From the NCBI GenBank assembly GCA_965140405.1, contig OZ223208.1, positions 682,001 to 746,000 of the forward strand: DNA of 64,000 bases, given 5' to 3'. Origin of the DNA: G963556115 sp963666605. Lineage in GTDB: Bacteria > Planctomycetota > SZUA-567. The notes below the pieces were generated by a model, which was given only the letters and a program-made list of their open reading frames with translations, was not told where the DNA came from and did not search any database. The translations under genes and the position numbers were made by a program. This document shows, piece after piece, positions 54,680-63,129 of this stretch. The first letter of the stretch is position 1. Each line of letters starts with the position of its first letter.

Positions 54680-55518
54680 TTAACCTTTATGCCACATTGC
54701 TATGCTTTTGCTCATACTCTTCTGGGCTGAGATAACCCAAATATTGATGACGTCTATGTACCAGAACAACTCCTTTTTAGCTTCCTCAATACTACCATAT
54801 ACCCTTCCTCTAATCAACTCATTTTTAAGCTTCTTAAAGAAGTTCTCTTGAACTGCATTACTCCAAGGATCTCCTTTAGGACTCATGCTACTTTCTGTAC
54901 CGTGTGATAATAGAAAATCTTATGTCTCATAACTGCTGAATTGAGTCCCTCTATCACTATGAAATAATACATACCCATTAATCATTCTTTGCTCAAGCGC
55001 CTCCTCCAGTGATTGGCATACAAATGTAGAGTTTGGGTATGTACCAACCGACCATCCAACTACTTTTCTAGAGAATAAATCCATAACTACACAAAGGTAT
55101 AAGCAACCCTCTTTTGTCTTGATCTGAGTTATATCTCCATACTATTTGAGGTTGATTTCAGAAGTATTGTAATTCATATTCAATCTATTTCTAGGATACT
55201 CAAACATGTTACTTTCATCATCAGAAACATGCCTATATTTATTCTTTGTACTACTAAATAACTCATTGTCATACATCATTTTACGCAAAGTCTCTTTCGA
55301 GCATGATATCTCTGGGATTTCATAAACAAAATCCTCCTGAATCTTTCTGTAACCATAAATACTATTACTTCTCTCTTCTGCTTTGTCGCAGATGGCTTTC
55401 TATTTAGATGCTTATAATAACCACTTTTACTTACCTTGAGAACCTTACACATTCTCACTATTGGATAATGATTCTTGTGAGATAAATCCAGGCGAACTTC
55501 ACAGGCTCTCCTTTGCAA
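54680..55518 (-). pseudogene. IS3-family OrfB, degenerate
   Basis: On the minus strand the frame begins near 55518 (RMCKVLKVSKSGYYKHLNRKP) and continues with frame changes and stops to the C-terminal part (SNAVQENFFKKLKNELIRGRVYGSIEEAKKEL) and HRRHQYLGYLSPEEYEQ. Several stops are within the DDE region, so no active transposase is made from this copy. Confidence 0.85.
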
Positions 55519-55786
55519 AGAACGCCGCTGTTTTTTTTAATATTTCATTTTCCTCTTTTAATACCTTCATCTCTTTTCTGAGTTTTGCCAGTTCTATTGC
55601 TTCTGGTGTAAAAACTGAAACAGATGGATTCTTCAGATTTCCGTTAAACTTCAAAACCCATTCTCTGATAGAAACTGTAGATACTCCTATTTGCTTCACA
55701 GCTTGAGAGTATGAATAACCCTGATTAATAACAAATTTTACCGTTTCATCTTTGAATTCCAGTGAATACTTCCTTTGTTTTGCCAT
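55499..55786 (-). CDS. IS3-family OrfA
   Basis: The intact 95-residue HTH protein (KYSLEFKDETVKFVINQGYSYSQAVKQIGVSTVSIREW) ends in a coiled coil (LAKLRKEMKVLKEENEILKKTAAFFAKESL), the usual OrfA layout. An A-rich tract around 55530 before its end fits the usual programmed frameshift region. OrfB is broken. Confidence 0.88.
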   Translation of the reverse strand: MAKQRKYSLEFKDETVKFVINQGYSYSQAVKQIGVSTVSIREWVLKFNGNLKNPSVSVFTPEAIELAKLRKEMKVLKEENEILKKTAAFFAKESL

Positions 55787-55873
55787 AATGAACTCCTTTC
55801 GATTTATTATAACTATCCTTAAATCGGTTGTCCATCAAATCTATGTCACTGCATATAGCATAGTTAGAGAGCA

Positions 55874-56875
55874 TCATTTTCTATGCAAATAACGCCAAAG
55901 ATCTCTCCACTTCATCTGTAACCAACCCTTAGTAAAAATTCTAAGCTTTCTCTTTAGAAAAGAGGTATAAAGTATATATGAAGCATGTAACCTGCTTACA
56001 CCTCCATTTGTCGGCATTATGCTATCAATATATGCCTTTTGTTCAGGTGAAATCGTATCTGTTATTTCACCAAAAAGTGTAAAAAATTTCTTTGCTTTTG
56101 GATAATCAAATACAGAGGAATATGTACTATTCTTCACCTCTTTTGGTACATCTTTAGTACTGAAATTACTGCGATCTGGTCTTTCCCCATATAAAAAGAA
56201 AGGGATACTCATTTCTACTGAATATGGTGCATAAGATCCATATGTATTAGAAGTTGCATATTTAAAATTTTTCAATATAGCATAATAATTTTCTATAAAA
56301 TTATAGTTGTGTATATTTCCAGCAGTATATACATTAAATCCATTTTCTAAAAAAATTTTATGCCGTCCTAACTTTATGTCAATCCAATACATACAAACAC
56401 TTATGGGTTGGTACTTATCTGGAAGTGACTTTAAATCAGAAATATATTTATCAATATCAAAATTTATAGTGTTATTCTTGTCTTTTGAAGTAATATTGTG
56501 TGCAGGAAAAGCAAGAGTCCCTGTTGCCTTTCTGTCTTTTTCTATTCCCAAGTATTTACGGCAAAATAGAAAAGGTGATTGAATTTGATATGCCGGCACT
56601 GTTTTATTTGAATTCTTTTTATAATAATTGACGCGGTCTGGGGAAAAAAAGAAAACACTGGGCATATTGATTTCAATATTAGCTTTTGAAACAGCTTCAT
56701 ATGGATCTATACCATGATCCATATGAGAGTAAATTGGTAAAAATTTTGGATAGTACGCAAACTTTCTCAACCATTTTCCATGACTATAATCATCTACCGT
56801 AACATCCCTAGGTTTCTTATAATCTTTTGGTTCTTCACAAGCTTTTAAAAGCTCTTCTTCTGTCATTACTTTCAT
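55874..56875 (-). CDS. Unrecognised glycan-cluster protein
   Basis: I do not recognise this 333-residue protein. It is soluble, with an N-terminal segment FAYYPKFLPIYSHMDHGIDPYEAVSKANIEINMPSVFFFSPDRV resembling the acceptor side of GT-B or glycerophosphotransferase-like proteins. A second block is FLENGFNVYTAGNIHNYNFIENYYAILKNFKYATSNTYGSYAPYS, whose SNT/GSYAPY pattern could be a phosphate or nucleotide site. The basic tail (KGWLQMKWRDLWRYLHRK) suggests membrane contact. It follows the amidotransferase gene by 30 bp, so it belongs to the same glycan pathway; a glycosyltransferase is my best guess. A decayed copy of its 3' end lies at 52090-52203. Confidence 0.6.
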   Translation of the reverse strand: MKVMTEEELLKACEEPKDYKKPRDVTVDDYSHGKWLRKFAYYPKFLPIYSHMDHGIDPYEAVSKANIEINMPSVFFFSPDRVNYYKKNSNKTVPAYQIQSPFLFCRKYLGIEKDRKATGTLAFPAHNITSKDKNNTINFDIDKYISDLKSLPDKYQPISVCMYWIDIKLGRHKIFLENGFNVYTAGNIHNYNFIENYYAILKNFKYATSNTYGSYAPYSVEMSIPFFLYGERPDRSNFSTKDVPKEVKNSTYSSVFDYPKAKKFFTLFGEITDTISPEQKAYIDSIMPTNGGVSRLHASYILYTSFLKRKLRIFTKGWLQMKWRDLWRYLHRK

Positions 56876-56905
56876 AAATACACTACATTTCTAAATTATT
56901 ATATA

Positions 56906-58099
56906 CTATACTATTTGGTACTTACTCCACTCACTTTTATCAAGTTTGACGCTACCATATGATGATGAACAACCCCATACATTATCTTTTACCCATTCTC
57001 CGTTTTCAATTCTCCACACTCGAGGCGAACGGAATGAATCAGCAATAGTATCAAATTCTTCTTCCGTCATATCTACATATTTCAACCATCTCTGCAGATC
57101 TTTTTGAGGTTTAACATGATCATATTTCTTAACATATTCAATACCTTTTTCGCGTGAAATATATCCTGATCTAATATCTTTTGACGCATGATCAGAAGCT
57201 CTGCTGTAACCAAATTTAATAAATTTCATATAATCGTGAATACCATTTTCATGCATATCATCAAGATTAGACATTGTCCTGTATGTTCTTTCAAACGGTT
57301 CTTGAGCAAACTCAAATCCAAAATTTTCTTGCATCTCCTTAGCATGTTTATTAGGATTCCAGTTAAAGAAATTTCCAATATAAATACCTGTCGTTTGACT
57401 GAGTCTAATATCTTCATCAGAAGGCATCTGCAACCATGGAAGATCCTTAACAGTCAAATTTTCTGATTGTTTTGTAATATCTTCAATTGTGTATCCACGC
57501 ATATCATGTTCAAATACTGTTCGTTTGTTATACTGTACATAATCATCAGAAGAGAACATACCTGCAACAGACCAGGTGATTTCTCCCCATATAACGAGAG
57601 GGATGTTAAATTTAACTGCTATTTGCATTGGGAAAATTTTAATCCCTGCATGTGCATGCCAATTCATGTCTCCCATCACCTTGAAGCAGGTTTTATTTAG
57701 GTCTACTAAATTTTTTACACCTGGACCAAACACAATATGATCAACATTAAATACTTCGCGCATTCTATCAAGATTTCTTTGCCCCTCTGGGAGATAATTA
57801 TTACCATGGTAAGTTACCAGTAACGGTTTCATCCCATATTCTATGCATTTTGCAGTCTGATAATAACTATCCTTGCCTCCACTGACAGGTATTACACAAT
57901 CATAGTTAGATTCTGACAGAGCAGCTTTCTCTTTAATCAAATTATGAAAAACCTTTTCTCGCTGTTTCCAGATAGAATCATCCATATTATTGAATTCATC
58001 TTGAAGAATACAAGCGTTACAGACTCCATCATCATCAAAACAATTATTAACAGAAATATTTGGATATACACAATTTGTACAGTATTCTATTTTATTCAT
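56906..58099 (-). CDS. N-acetyl sugar amidotransferase (WbpG/PseA-like)
   Basis: The 397-residue protein has a Cys-rich N-terminus (EYCTNCVYPN and GVCNAC, likely metal binding), then the PP-loop ATPase motif VIPVSGGKDSYYQ. WGEITWSVAGMF and SRASDHASKDIRSG follow, both typical of N-acetyl sugar amidotransferases. Such enzymes use ammonia from a HisH/HisF-like pair to turn a sugar N-acetyl into N-acetimidoyl (acetamidino) and are known for WbpG of Pseudomonas O-antigen and PseA of Campylobacter. HisH and HisF homologues are in this operon. Start is ATG with AGGAAAG upstream. Confidence 0.9.
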   Translation of the reverse strand: MNKIEYCTNCVYPNISVNNCFDDDGVCNACILQDEFNNMDDSIWKQREKVFHNLIKEKAALSESNYDCVIPVSGGKDSYYQTAKCIEYGMKPLLVTYHGNNYLPEGQRNLDRMREVFNVDHIVFGPGVKNLVDLNKTCFKVMGDMNWHAHAGIKIFPMQIAVKFNIPLVIWGEITWSVAGMFSSDDYVQYNKRTVFEHDMRGYTIEDITKQSENLTVKDLPWLQMPSDEDIRLSQTTGIYIGNFFNWNPNKHAKEMQENFGFEFAQEPFERTYRTMSNLDDMHENGIHDYMKFIKFGYSRASDHASKDIRSGYISREKGIEYVKKYDHVKPQKDLQRWLKYVDMTEEEFDTIADSFRSPRVWRIENGEWVKDNVWGCSSSYGSVKLDKSEWSKYQIV

Positions 58100-58223
58100 T
58101 CTATTTTTCTCTTTCCTGATTTTTACAGAGTTTAATTTTTAGGCTCTATCTTGATCTACCTTATATCTAGATTTATGGTATATCCTGTAATGATTATATC
58201 TTATTTCCGAAGAATAATTAGCT

Positions 58224-59273
58224 TTAGAAATCTTTGCGATAAAGACATTCTACATAATCTCCATCAAGACCATGAAATAAATCAAAATGCTTAAACAATT
58301 GTGTCCATTTATTAGAAATTGGATATTTAGAAGCAGGGATTCTTTCAAAACCACGATTAATCACACCACTTCGATCCATATTATTATGCCAGATATACTC
58401 AGTAACGACACGGTCACTCACTTTGAAATATTGCTCCAGTGCTTGAAATGGAATCTCAGAAAAACTAAAAGTATTAAATAGAATATGTACCGAATTGTCA
58501 GGAAGCTTAGCATACTCCTCAGGTAGTAGGAAGACAATATCATATTCCTTGGTTATACGACTAAAGTTATCCTCACCTCTCCCGGGAAGGCGTACTTTTT
58601 TGTTTGGAAATGCACAAGACAAATAATACGCAGAAATTACAAGGCTTTCAGGTAAATCAACGTTAATATATATTCCATTTTGAATCTTATCTAATAAATA
58701 TGATGCCATTCCACCAAAACCACCACCGATTTCGCAAAAAACATTCCTCCTGTTTTTACGCCCCAATTTCAGTAGATTAGTTGCTCCTGCATGATGCCTA
58801 CACGCCTTGGGCGCAATCATTACTCCATCAATCATATATCCCCATGGATTACCAATACTAGGAGTCTTCAGCACTTCCGTTGGCTGATTGTAAATCTCCC
58901 GCCAAATACGGTAATTACGGCATACACCATTAGCGAAGCGTTCGAGTCGATCACTTTCTTTACTCTCAAGTTGTGAGTAAGTTGCATATTCCTTAACTAT
59001 AGCACCTAGATTGTTTCGCCAGAAGTTTTTAAGTATCTCTGCAGCTTCATCAGATGATCCTTTTTTTATAATATCATAATACTTTTGACGCTCTAGAATA
59101 TAGTTATCCCATTCTCCCTTTGCGTCACACTTTTCACCACAGGTATTTCGATACATCTCTTGCACAGCTTCAACTATTTGTTGCTCGAATGCGGGGGCTG
59201 ACTCCCCTAGTTTTGGTAAAAGTCCAGTCGTAAGGTTTTTATCATCGATTAATGCCTCAGTATTTAAGTCCAT
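58224..59273 (-). CDS. Putative sugar O-methyltransferase
   Basis: The protein of about 349 residues starts at the ATG 59273 with GGAG 6 nt upstream. It has a SAM-binding region (RRNVFCEIGGGFGGMASYLLDK, then YINVDLPESLVISAYYLSCAF) and FNTFSFSEIPFQALEQYF, the pattern of putative sugar O-methyltransferases found in surface glycan clusters. GNPWGYMIDGVMIAPKACRHHAGATNLL is also characteristic. It likely methylates a hydroxyl on the operon's sugar. The 59325-59624 gap upstream holds a decayed small gene. Confidence 0.78.
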   Translation of the reverse strand: MDLNTEALIDDKNLTTGLLPKLGESAPAFEQQIVEAVQEMYRNTCGEKCDAKGEWDNYILERQKYYDIIKKGSSDEAAEILKNFWRNNLGAIVKEYATYSQLESKESDRLERFANGVCRNYRIWREIYNQPTEVLKTPSIGNPWGYMIDGVMIAPKACRHHAGATNLLKLGRKNRRNVFCEIGGGFGGMASYLLDKIQNGIYINVDLPESLVISAYYLSCAFPNKKVRLPGRGEDNFSRITKEYDIVFLLPEEYAKLPDNSVHILFNTFSFSEIPFQALEQYFKVSDRVVTEYIWHNNMDRSGVINRGFERIPASKYPISNKWTQLFKHFDLFHGLDGDYVECLYRKDF

Positions 59274-59324
59274 ATTATCTCCAAACAATTTTTAAAATAG
59301 AAATTAAACAAGCGGTCAGACAAA

Positions 59325-59624
59325 TTAGAGAGAATCTATCTTTTGGTCAATGAATGAAACAATGCGTTTAGAAGCAAGTTGATCTAAATCCCCTACTGCT
59401 CTTTTATGCATAACGAATAATTCATCTTTATCGTCGCGAAAAGACATGACATTATCTGCCAAAGCTCCATAATTGCCTAGGCTGACCTGACCAAAACAAC
59501 AATAATGCCGATCTGTGCCCTATACCGGTACCACCTAGTTTACAATGATATCACCTCTATCTTTTGTTATTACCTCTGATAGTGACAAGCAAATCGCAAA
59601 TTTTCTATTTATAGAGGTCGCCAT
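59325..59624 (-). pseudogene. Small gene with two in-frame amber stops
   Basis: From an ATG at 59624, 3 bp after the HisF stop, a 99-codon frame runs to TAA at 59325 with TAG at codons 30 and 35. It reads MATSINRKFAICLSLSEV, then DRGDIIVN, stop, VVPV, stop, GTDRHYCCFGQVSLGNYGAL, RDDKDELFVMHKRAVGDLDQ. The second half looks like real protein. I do not recognise the family. The stops are compatible with C-to-T or G-to-A changes from CAG or TGG. Recent pseudogene is most likely. Confidence 0.6.
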
Positions 59625-59626
59625 TA

Positions 59627-60445
59627 TTATAAATGATCATTTTCCAATGATAACTCTAACGGTTCTCTTACATTATAACCGCTCTCGTATAACTCATTCT
59701 TCAATGTATATACACTATTCTCGCTATGTTGAAAAATATTAGCAGCAGCTATTGCGTTAACATTAGTCTTATTTAAAACAGTTGAAAAATCTTCCCAACT
59801 ACCTGCACCTCCCATTGCAATAACAGGAATATCAAGAGAATCCACTACAAAATTAATTAACTCAATGTCAAACCCTTTACCCGAGCCATCATTATCCATG
59901 GAATTTATAAGTATTTCTCCAACATTATTTTCTTGCAACTCTAGTAAATGGTCAATTAATTTCAAATCTGTTTGTAATCTACCGCTTTTAAAAACCTTAT
60001 ACACACCATCTACTTTTCTAACATCGACAGATGCAACAATAGCTTGTGAACCAAATTCTTTTGCACACTCTCTGATAAATTCTGGTGATTCTATAGCCAT
60101 TTTATTGATTGTAACTTTATCTGCACCTAAAAAGAGTCTTTGCTCAACATCTTTTATGCTTCGAATACCACCACCAAATGTAAGTGGCATATTGCATTGT
60201 TTTGCAATTAAACCAACAATATCTTCTATTGTGCTAAATTCATCGTGCCCAAGGTCTTCTCTAACCAAAGTATAGTATGGTTTTTTTGAAATATCAATAT
60301 ATATAATTTCATCACATGACCAACTGCTCAACCTTTTTACCGCAGCTGTTGGTGTTCCTAAAATTTGATATCGGTTGAAATTTCTACTTTGAACAATTCG
60401 ACCATTAAGTAATAAAATGACCGGGATAATCCTTGTATGCAGCAT
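59627..60445 (-). CDS. hisF: HisF-like cyclase subunit of a glycan amidination system
   Basis: The 272-residue TIM barrel keeps HisF motifs: VASVDVRKVDG (catalytic Asp of the second half), FGGGIRSIKDVEQRLFLGADKVTINK, VIAMGGAGSW. The N-terminal catalytic Asp of histidine-pathway HisF (CLDV) is replaced here: IIPVILLLNGRIVQS. That start is typical of HisF paralogues that serve sugar amidotransferases, where only ammonia channelling is needed. It is also about 20 residues longer than usual. It follows hisH and precedes, two genes on, the amidotransferase. Confidence 0.88.
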   Translation of the reverse strand: MLHTRIIPVILLLNGRIVQSRNFNRYQILGTPTAAVKRLSSWSCDEIIYIDISKKPYYTLVREDLGHDEFSTIEDIVGLIAKQCNMPLTFGGGIRSIKDVEQRLFLGADKVTINKMAIESPEFIRECAKEFGSQAIVASVDVRKVDGVYKVFKSGRLQTDLKLIDHLLELQENNVGEILINSMDNDGSGKGFDIELINFVVDSLDIPVIAMGGAGSWEDFSTVLNKTNVNAIAAANIFQHSENSVYTLKNELYESGYNVREPLELSLENDHL

Positions 60446-60476
60446 ATTTTACCTTTTTTATAATAGAAAATGTAAA

Positions 60477-61121
60477 CTATTTAATTTCAATATCAATAAA
60501 GTTTTTTAATAATAGCTTTCCATAATACTGACTTTTTTCTGGATGAAATTGGACTCCATGAATATTTCCTTTAGAAAAAGAAGCAAGGAAATTTATCCCT
60601 GCATAATTAGAAATTCCACAATCAAGATTATGATCTTCAATAGTTTGCATGTAATAGCTGTGAACAAAATAAAAAGTAGCTTTATCCGGAATTCCAGCAT
60701 ATAAGTTATTATTTGGAGTATTAATTAAAGAATTCCACCCAATATGTGGAATTTTATATAATTTATTATTTGTTTCAAATCTTATAACCTCACTTTTAAT
60801 ATACCCAATACCTTCAAAGCGCCCAAATTCATTTCCCCATTCAGCCATAATTTGCATTCCAACACAGATTCCTAAAAATGGTTTATTTTTAGCAATATAA
60901 TCTTGTATACTTTCTAATAAATTAAGTTCCTTGAGCTTTCTCATAGTTTTAGCGAATGCTCCCACTCCAGGAAGTATAACGTGCGTACAACTAGCAATTT
61001 CATTATTATTAGTAACTCTTATTATTTCATCATTGTTAATAATACTATTCAAGGTATTTACTACAGATGCAAAGTTACCACAACCATAGTCAACAACTCC
61101 AACAACCCTTTGTTTATTCAT
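60477..61121 (-). CDS. hisH: HisH-like glutamine amidotransferase subunit
   Basis: The 214-residue class I glutaminase has its nucleophile Cys86 in LGICVGMQIM and the catalytic His193/Glu195 in FHPEKS, plus the GVVDYGCGNFASV start. It supplies ammonia to the HisF-like subunit. The operon has no other histidine genes, so the pair serves the N-acetyl sugar amidotransferase. The PseG-like gene upstream ends 2 bp before its start. Confidence 0.92.
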   Translation of the reverse strand: MNKQRVVGVVDYGCGNFASVVNTLNSIINNDEIIRVTNNNEIASCTHVILPGVGAFAKTMRKLKELNLLESIQDYIAKNKPFLGICVGMQIMAEWGNEFGRFEGIGYIKSEVIRFETNNKLYKIPHIGWNSLINTPNNNLYAGIPDKATFYFVHSYYMQTIEDHNLDCGISNYAGINFLASFSKGNIHGVQFHPEKSQYYGKLLLKNFIDIEIK

Positions 61122-61123
61122 AG

Positions 61124-62125
61124 CTAACCTATAATCGTTTCAAGTATATTAATTATTCTTTTGCTTGCAAATTTATCTACCAAGCCTGAAATACACGATC
61201 TCATTTCCATTAATTTAAATTTATTCGCATTATAATACTCTAAGCTTTCTGCAACCTCTGTATAAGTTTCTTCATTAATTATCCCAAAATTATGACTCCC
61301 GCCGCTGTTTATTATTTCATCCGGTGTCGCAGACATATGCTCTGGATACTCATAAACTAAGAGTGTAGGAAGTCCCACATAAGCAGCTTCCATTACAGAG
61401 ACACCTCCAGTTAATATCATAAGATTGCAATTTCGTGCAAGATCCCATATGTTATTATGAGCTCTCGCTATAACAATATTTTGATTTCGGTTTTTAAAAA
61501 TAGTTTCGATCAAATGATCACAAGAATGCTGATATGCATCACCAAGCATCAGCCAAAATGTACAATGTATATTTAAATTTGCCAAAACCTTTAATAATTC
61601 ATGTGTCTTGTTTAACGCATCTGCGCCTCCCATGGATATACCAATTTGGAGGCTTTCATTACTTAAATTATGCAAGAACTCTTCATCTCTAATTCTAACT
61701 ATTTCATTGCGAATTATTGTATATTCAAGTCCGGAATAAACTAATATCGAATTGTTTAATTCTGGTGCTTTACCTCTGGTAAATAAGATATCAATTTTAT
61801 CCATATAATCAAATACTGGCGATATAGAAATAACCTTTGTTGCGCATTTTTTAATTGTCTCAAATACGTCTTTATGAATTGAAATTAAATCGAAAATTAC
61901 GATGTCAGAGTTTTCGCGCTTGATGATGTCAGCTACTTTTTGATCATTATCTACACAATAAACTTCTTCGAAACAAGACAATAAATATGATAGTTCTTTA
62001 GGAAGTAATGCTATAAATCTAACTTTATGGCCTGAATTTATTACTTCTTGAGCAAAAGCCTTTGCTCTATAGATATGCCCCATTCCGACATCAATACCTC
62101 CCCTACAGATAATATTAATCTTCAT
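61124..62125 (-). CDS. PseG-like UDP-sugar hydrolase or MurG-like glycosyltransferase
   Basis: The 333-residue GT-B-like protein has the PseG start CRGGIDVGMGHIYRAKAFAQ (GxGH motif) and a C-terminal ILTGGVSVMEAAYVGLPTLLV nucleotide-binding segment. PseG removes UDP from UDP-sugar intermediates in pseudaminic and legionaminic acid synthesis. The Gly-rich ISMGGADALNK segment fits. True start is ATG 62125, inside the last codons of the NeuB-like gene, so the two are translationally coupled. A glycosyltransferase role is the alternative. Confidence 0.82.
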   Translation of the reverse strand: MKINIICRGGIDVGMGHIYRAKAFAQEVINSGHKVRFIALLPKELSYLLSCFEEVYCVDNDQKVADIIKRENSDIVIFDLISIHKDVFETIKKCATKVISISPVFDYMDKIDILFTRGKAPELNNSILVYSGLEYTIIRNEIVRIRDEEFLHNLSNESLQIGISMGGADALNKTHELLKVLANLNIHCTFWLMLGDAYQHSCDHLIETIFKNRNQNIVIARAHNNIWDLARNCNLMILTGGVSVMEAAYVGLPTLLVYEYPEHMSATPDEIINSGGSHNFGIINEETYTEVAESLEYYNANKFKLMEMRSCISGLVDKFASKRIINILETIIG

Positions 62126-63125
62126 CAATTATTGCCTCTAAAGTGAACGGTTCATGCTTCTTTATGGTATTTTTGGTTTTTTTACCTATTACATAATCAT
62201 ATTGATCTGCACCCATTGGCCCTTCTGGCCTAACGACTAGGATATCATTCGCAGATATTACCTCTCCCGCAGCAATATTTCTTGCAGCATATAACGCTCT
62301 ACGCGCTCTTTTTCGTGTAAAAATTTCGCCCGCTGTTACTTTAACAGCATGTTGTTCTAAAGCCTTGGTTGCGCTACGCAATTTCTCTATATATAACTTA
62401 AAACCATTAGGTAGTACTGCATATTTATGATCTAATCCACGAGCAGCACGATCATAAGTATAATGCTTTTCAAACCAAGTAGCACCAATTGACAGTGCGA
62501 GTAATGCAGCTTCATATCCTTGAGTATGATCAGAAAATCCTAATGGGAAACCAAACTTTTTTAATGATTCGAGGAAGTATAATCGGGTCTCCTCCAATGA
62601 TGCTGGATATGATGAGACACAATGCATCAAGACTAAATCAGTATTATGCTTTGTGATAACCTCTACTGCTTTTTCTATTTCCTCTATATCAGACATTCCA
62701 GTAGACAAGATAACTTTTTTATCCGTACGAGCAACCTTGTCTAGAAATTGATAGTTATTTAGGTCGCAAGATGCTAGTTTTACATATTTTACGCCAAGCT
62801 CACATACTAAGTTAAGAGATGCTTCATCAAAAACGGATGCAGTAAAAGGAATATTTATGGAATTGCAATATATTGCAAGTTCAGAATATTGACTATCCTC
62901 AAAGGCGGTCTGGTGTCTTAATGAAATTACATCTTTTATGTCATATCCACCATATTCATATTCACCAGGTAGATATAGCCCCCACGGGTTGATTATTTGG
63001 ACCTTATAAGAGTCTGCTCCACAATCCGAAGCAATCCTAGCCATCTCCTTTGCTAAGTCCAAACTACCATTATGATTGGTTCCACACTCTGCAATAATAT
63101 GAATATTCGTATTTTTGTTATCCAT
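62115..63125 (-). CDS. neuB: Nonulosonic acid synthase (NeuB/LegI/PseI family)
   Basis: The 336-residue protein has the NeuB barrel (IIAECGTNHNGSLDLAKEMARIASDCGADSYKVQ, then ILSTGMS, SSYPASLEETRLYFLESLKKFGFPLGFSDHTQGYEAALLALSIGATWFEKHYT) and a C-terminal antifreeze-like SAF domain (RALYAARNIAAGEVISANDILVVRPEGPMG). It condenses phosphoenolpyruvate with a 6-carbon amino sugar to a 9-carbon acid. Sialic, legionaminic and pseudaminic synthases cannot be told apart with certainty here; the PseG-like and amidination genes favour legionaminic or pseudaminic. Confidence 0.93.
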   Translation of the reverse strand: MDNKNTNIHIIAECGTNHNGSLDLAKEMARIASDCGADSYKVQIINPWGLYLPGEYEYGGYDIKDVISLRHQTAFEDSQYSELAIYCNSINIPFTASVFDEASLNLVCELGVKYVKLASCDLNNYQFLDKVARTDKKVILSTGMSDIEEIEKAVEVITKHNTDLVLMHCVSSYPASLEETRLYFLESLKKFGFPLGFSDHTQGYEAALLALSIGATWFEKHYTYDRAARGLDHKYAVLPNGFKLYIEKLRSATKALEQHAVKVTAGEIFTRKRARRALYAARNIAAGEVISANDILVVRPEGPMGADQYDYVIGKKTKNTIKKHEPFTLEAIIDED

Positions 63126-63129
63126 TCTT

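Larger units (their letters stand above)
54648..55853 (-). mobile_element. IS3-family element type B with TAT target duplication
   Basis: The ends are TGCAGTGACCTAGATTTGG (left) and its complement ATCAAATCTATGTCACTGCA (right), near-perfect inverted repeats of about 28 bp. Both sides carry TAT (54645-54647 and 55854-55856). The pre-insertion sequence, seen at 52081-52100, has TAT once. Length 1206 bp, typical of the family. It lies directly upstream of the 804-residue gene. Confidence 0.92.

Noticed and set aside
59325..59624. Pyrrolysine or other TAG recoding in the small operon gene
   Set aside because: No pyl genes are seen, and other genes in the same operon do not show in-frame TAG; ordinary inactivation is simpler.
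59627..61121. HisH and HisF as histidine biosynthesis genes
   Set aside because: HisF lacks the N-terminal catalytic Asp and the pair sits in a sugar operon with an amidotransferase and no other his genes.
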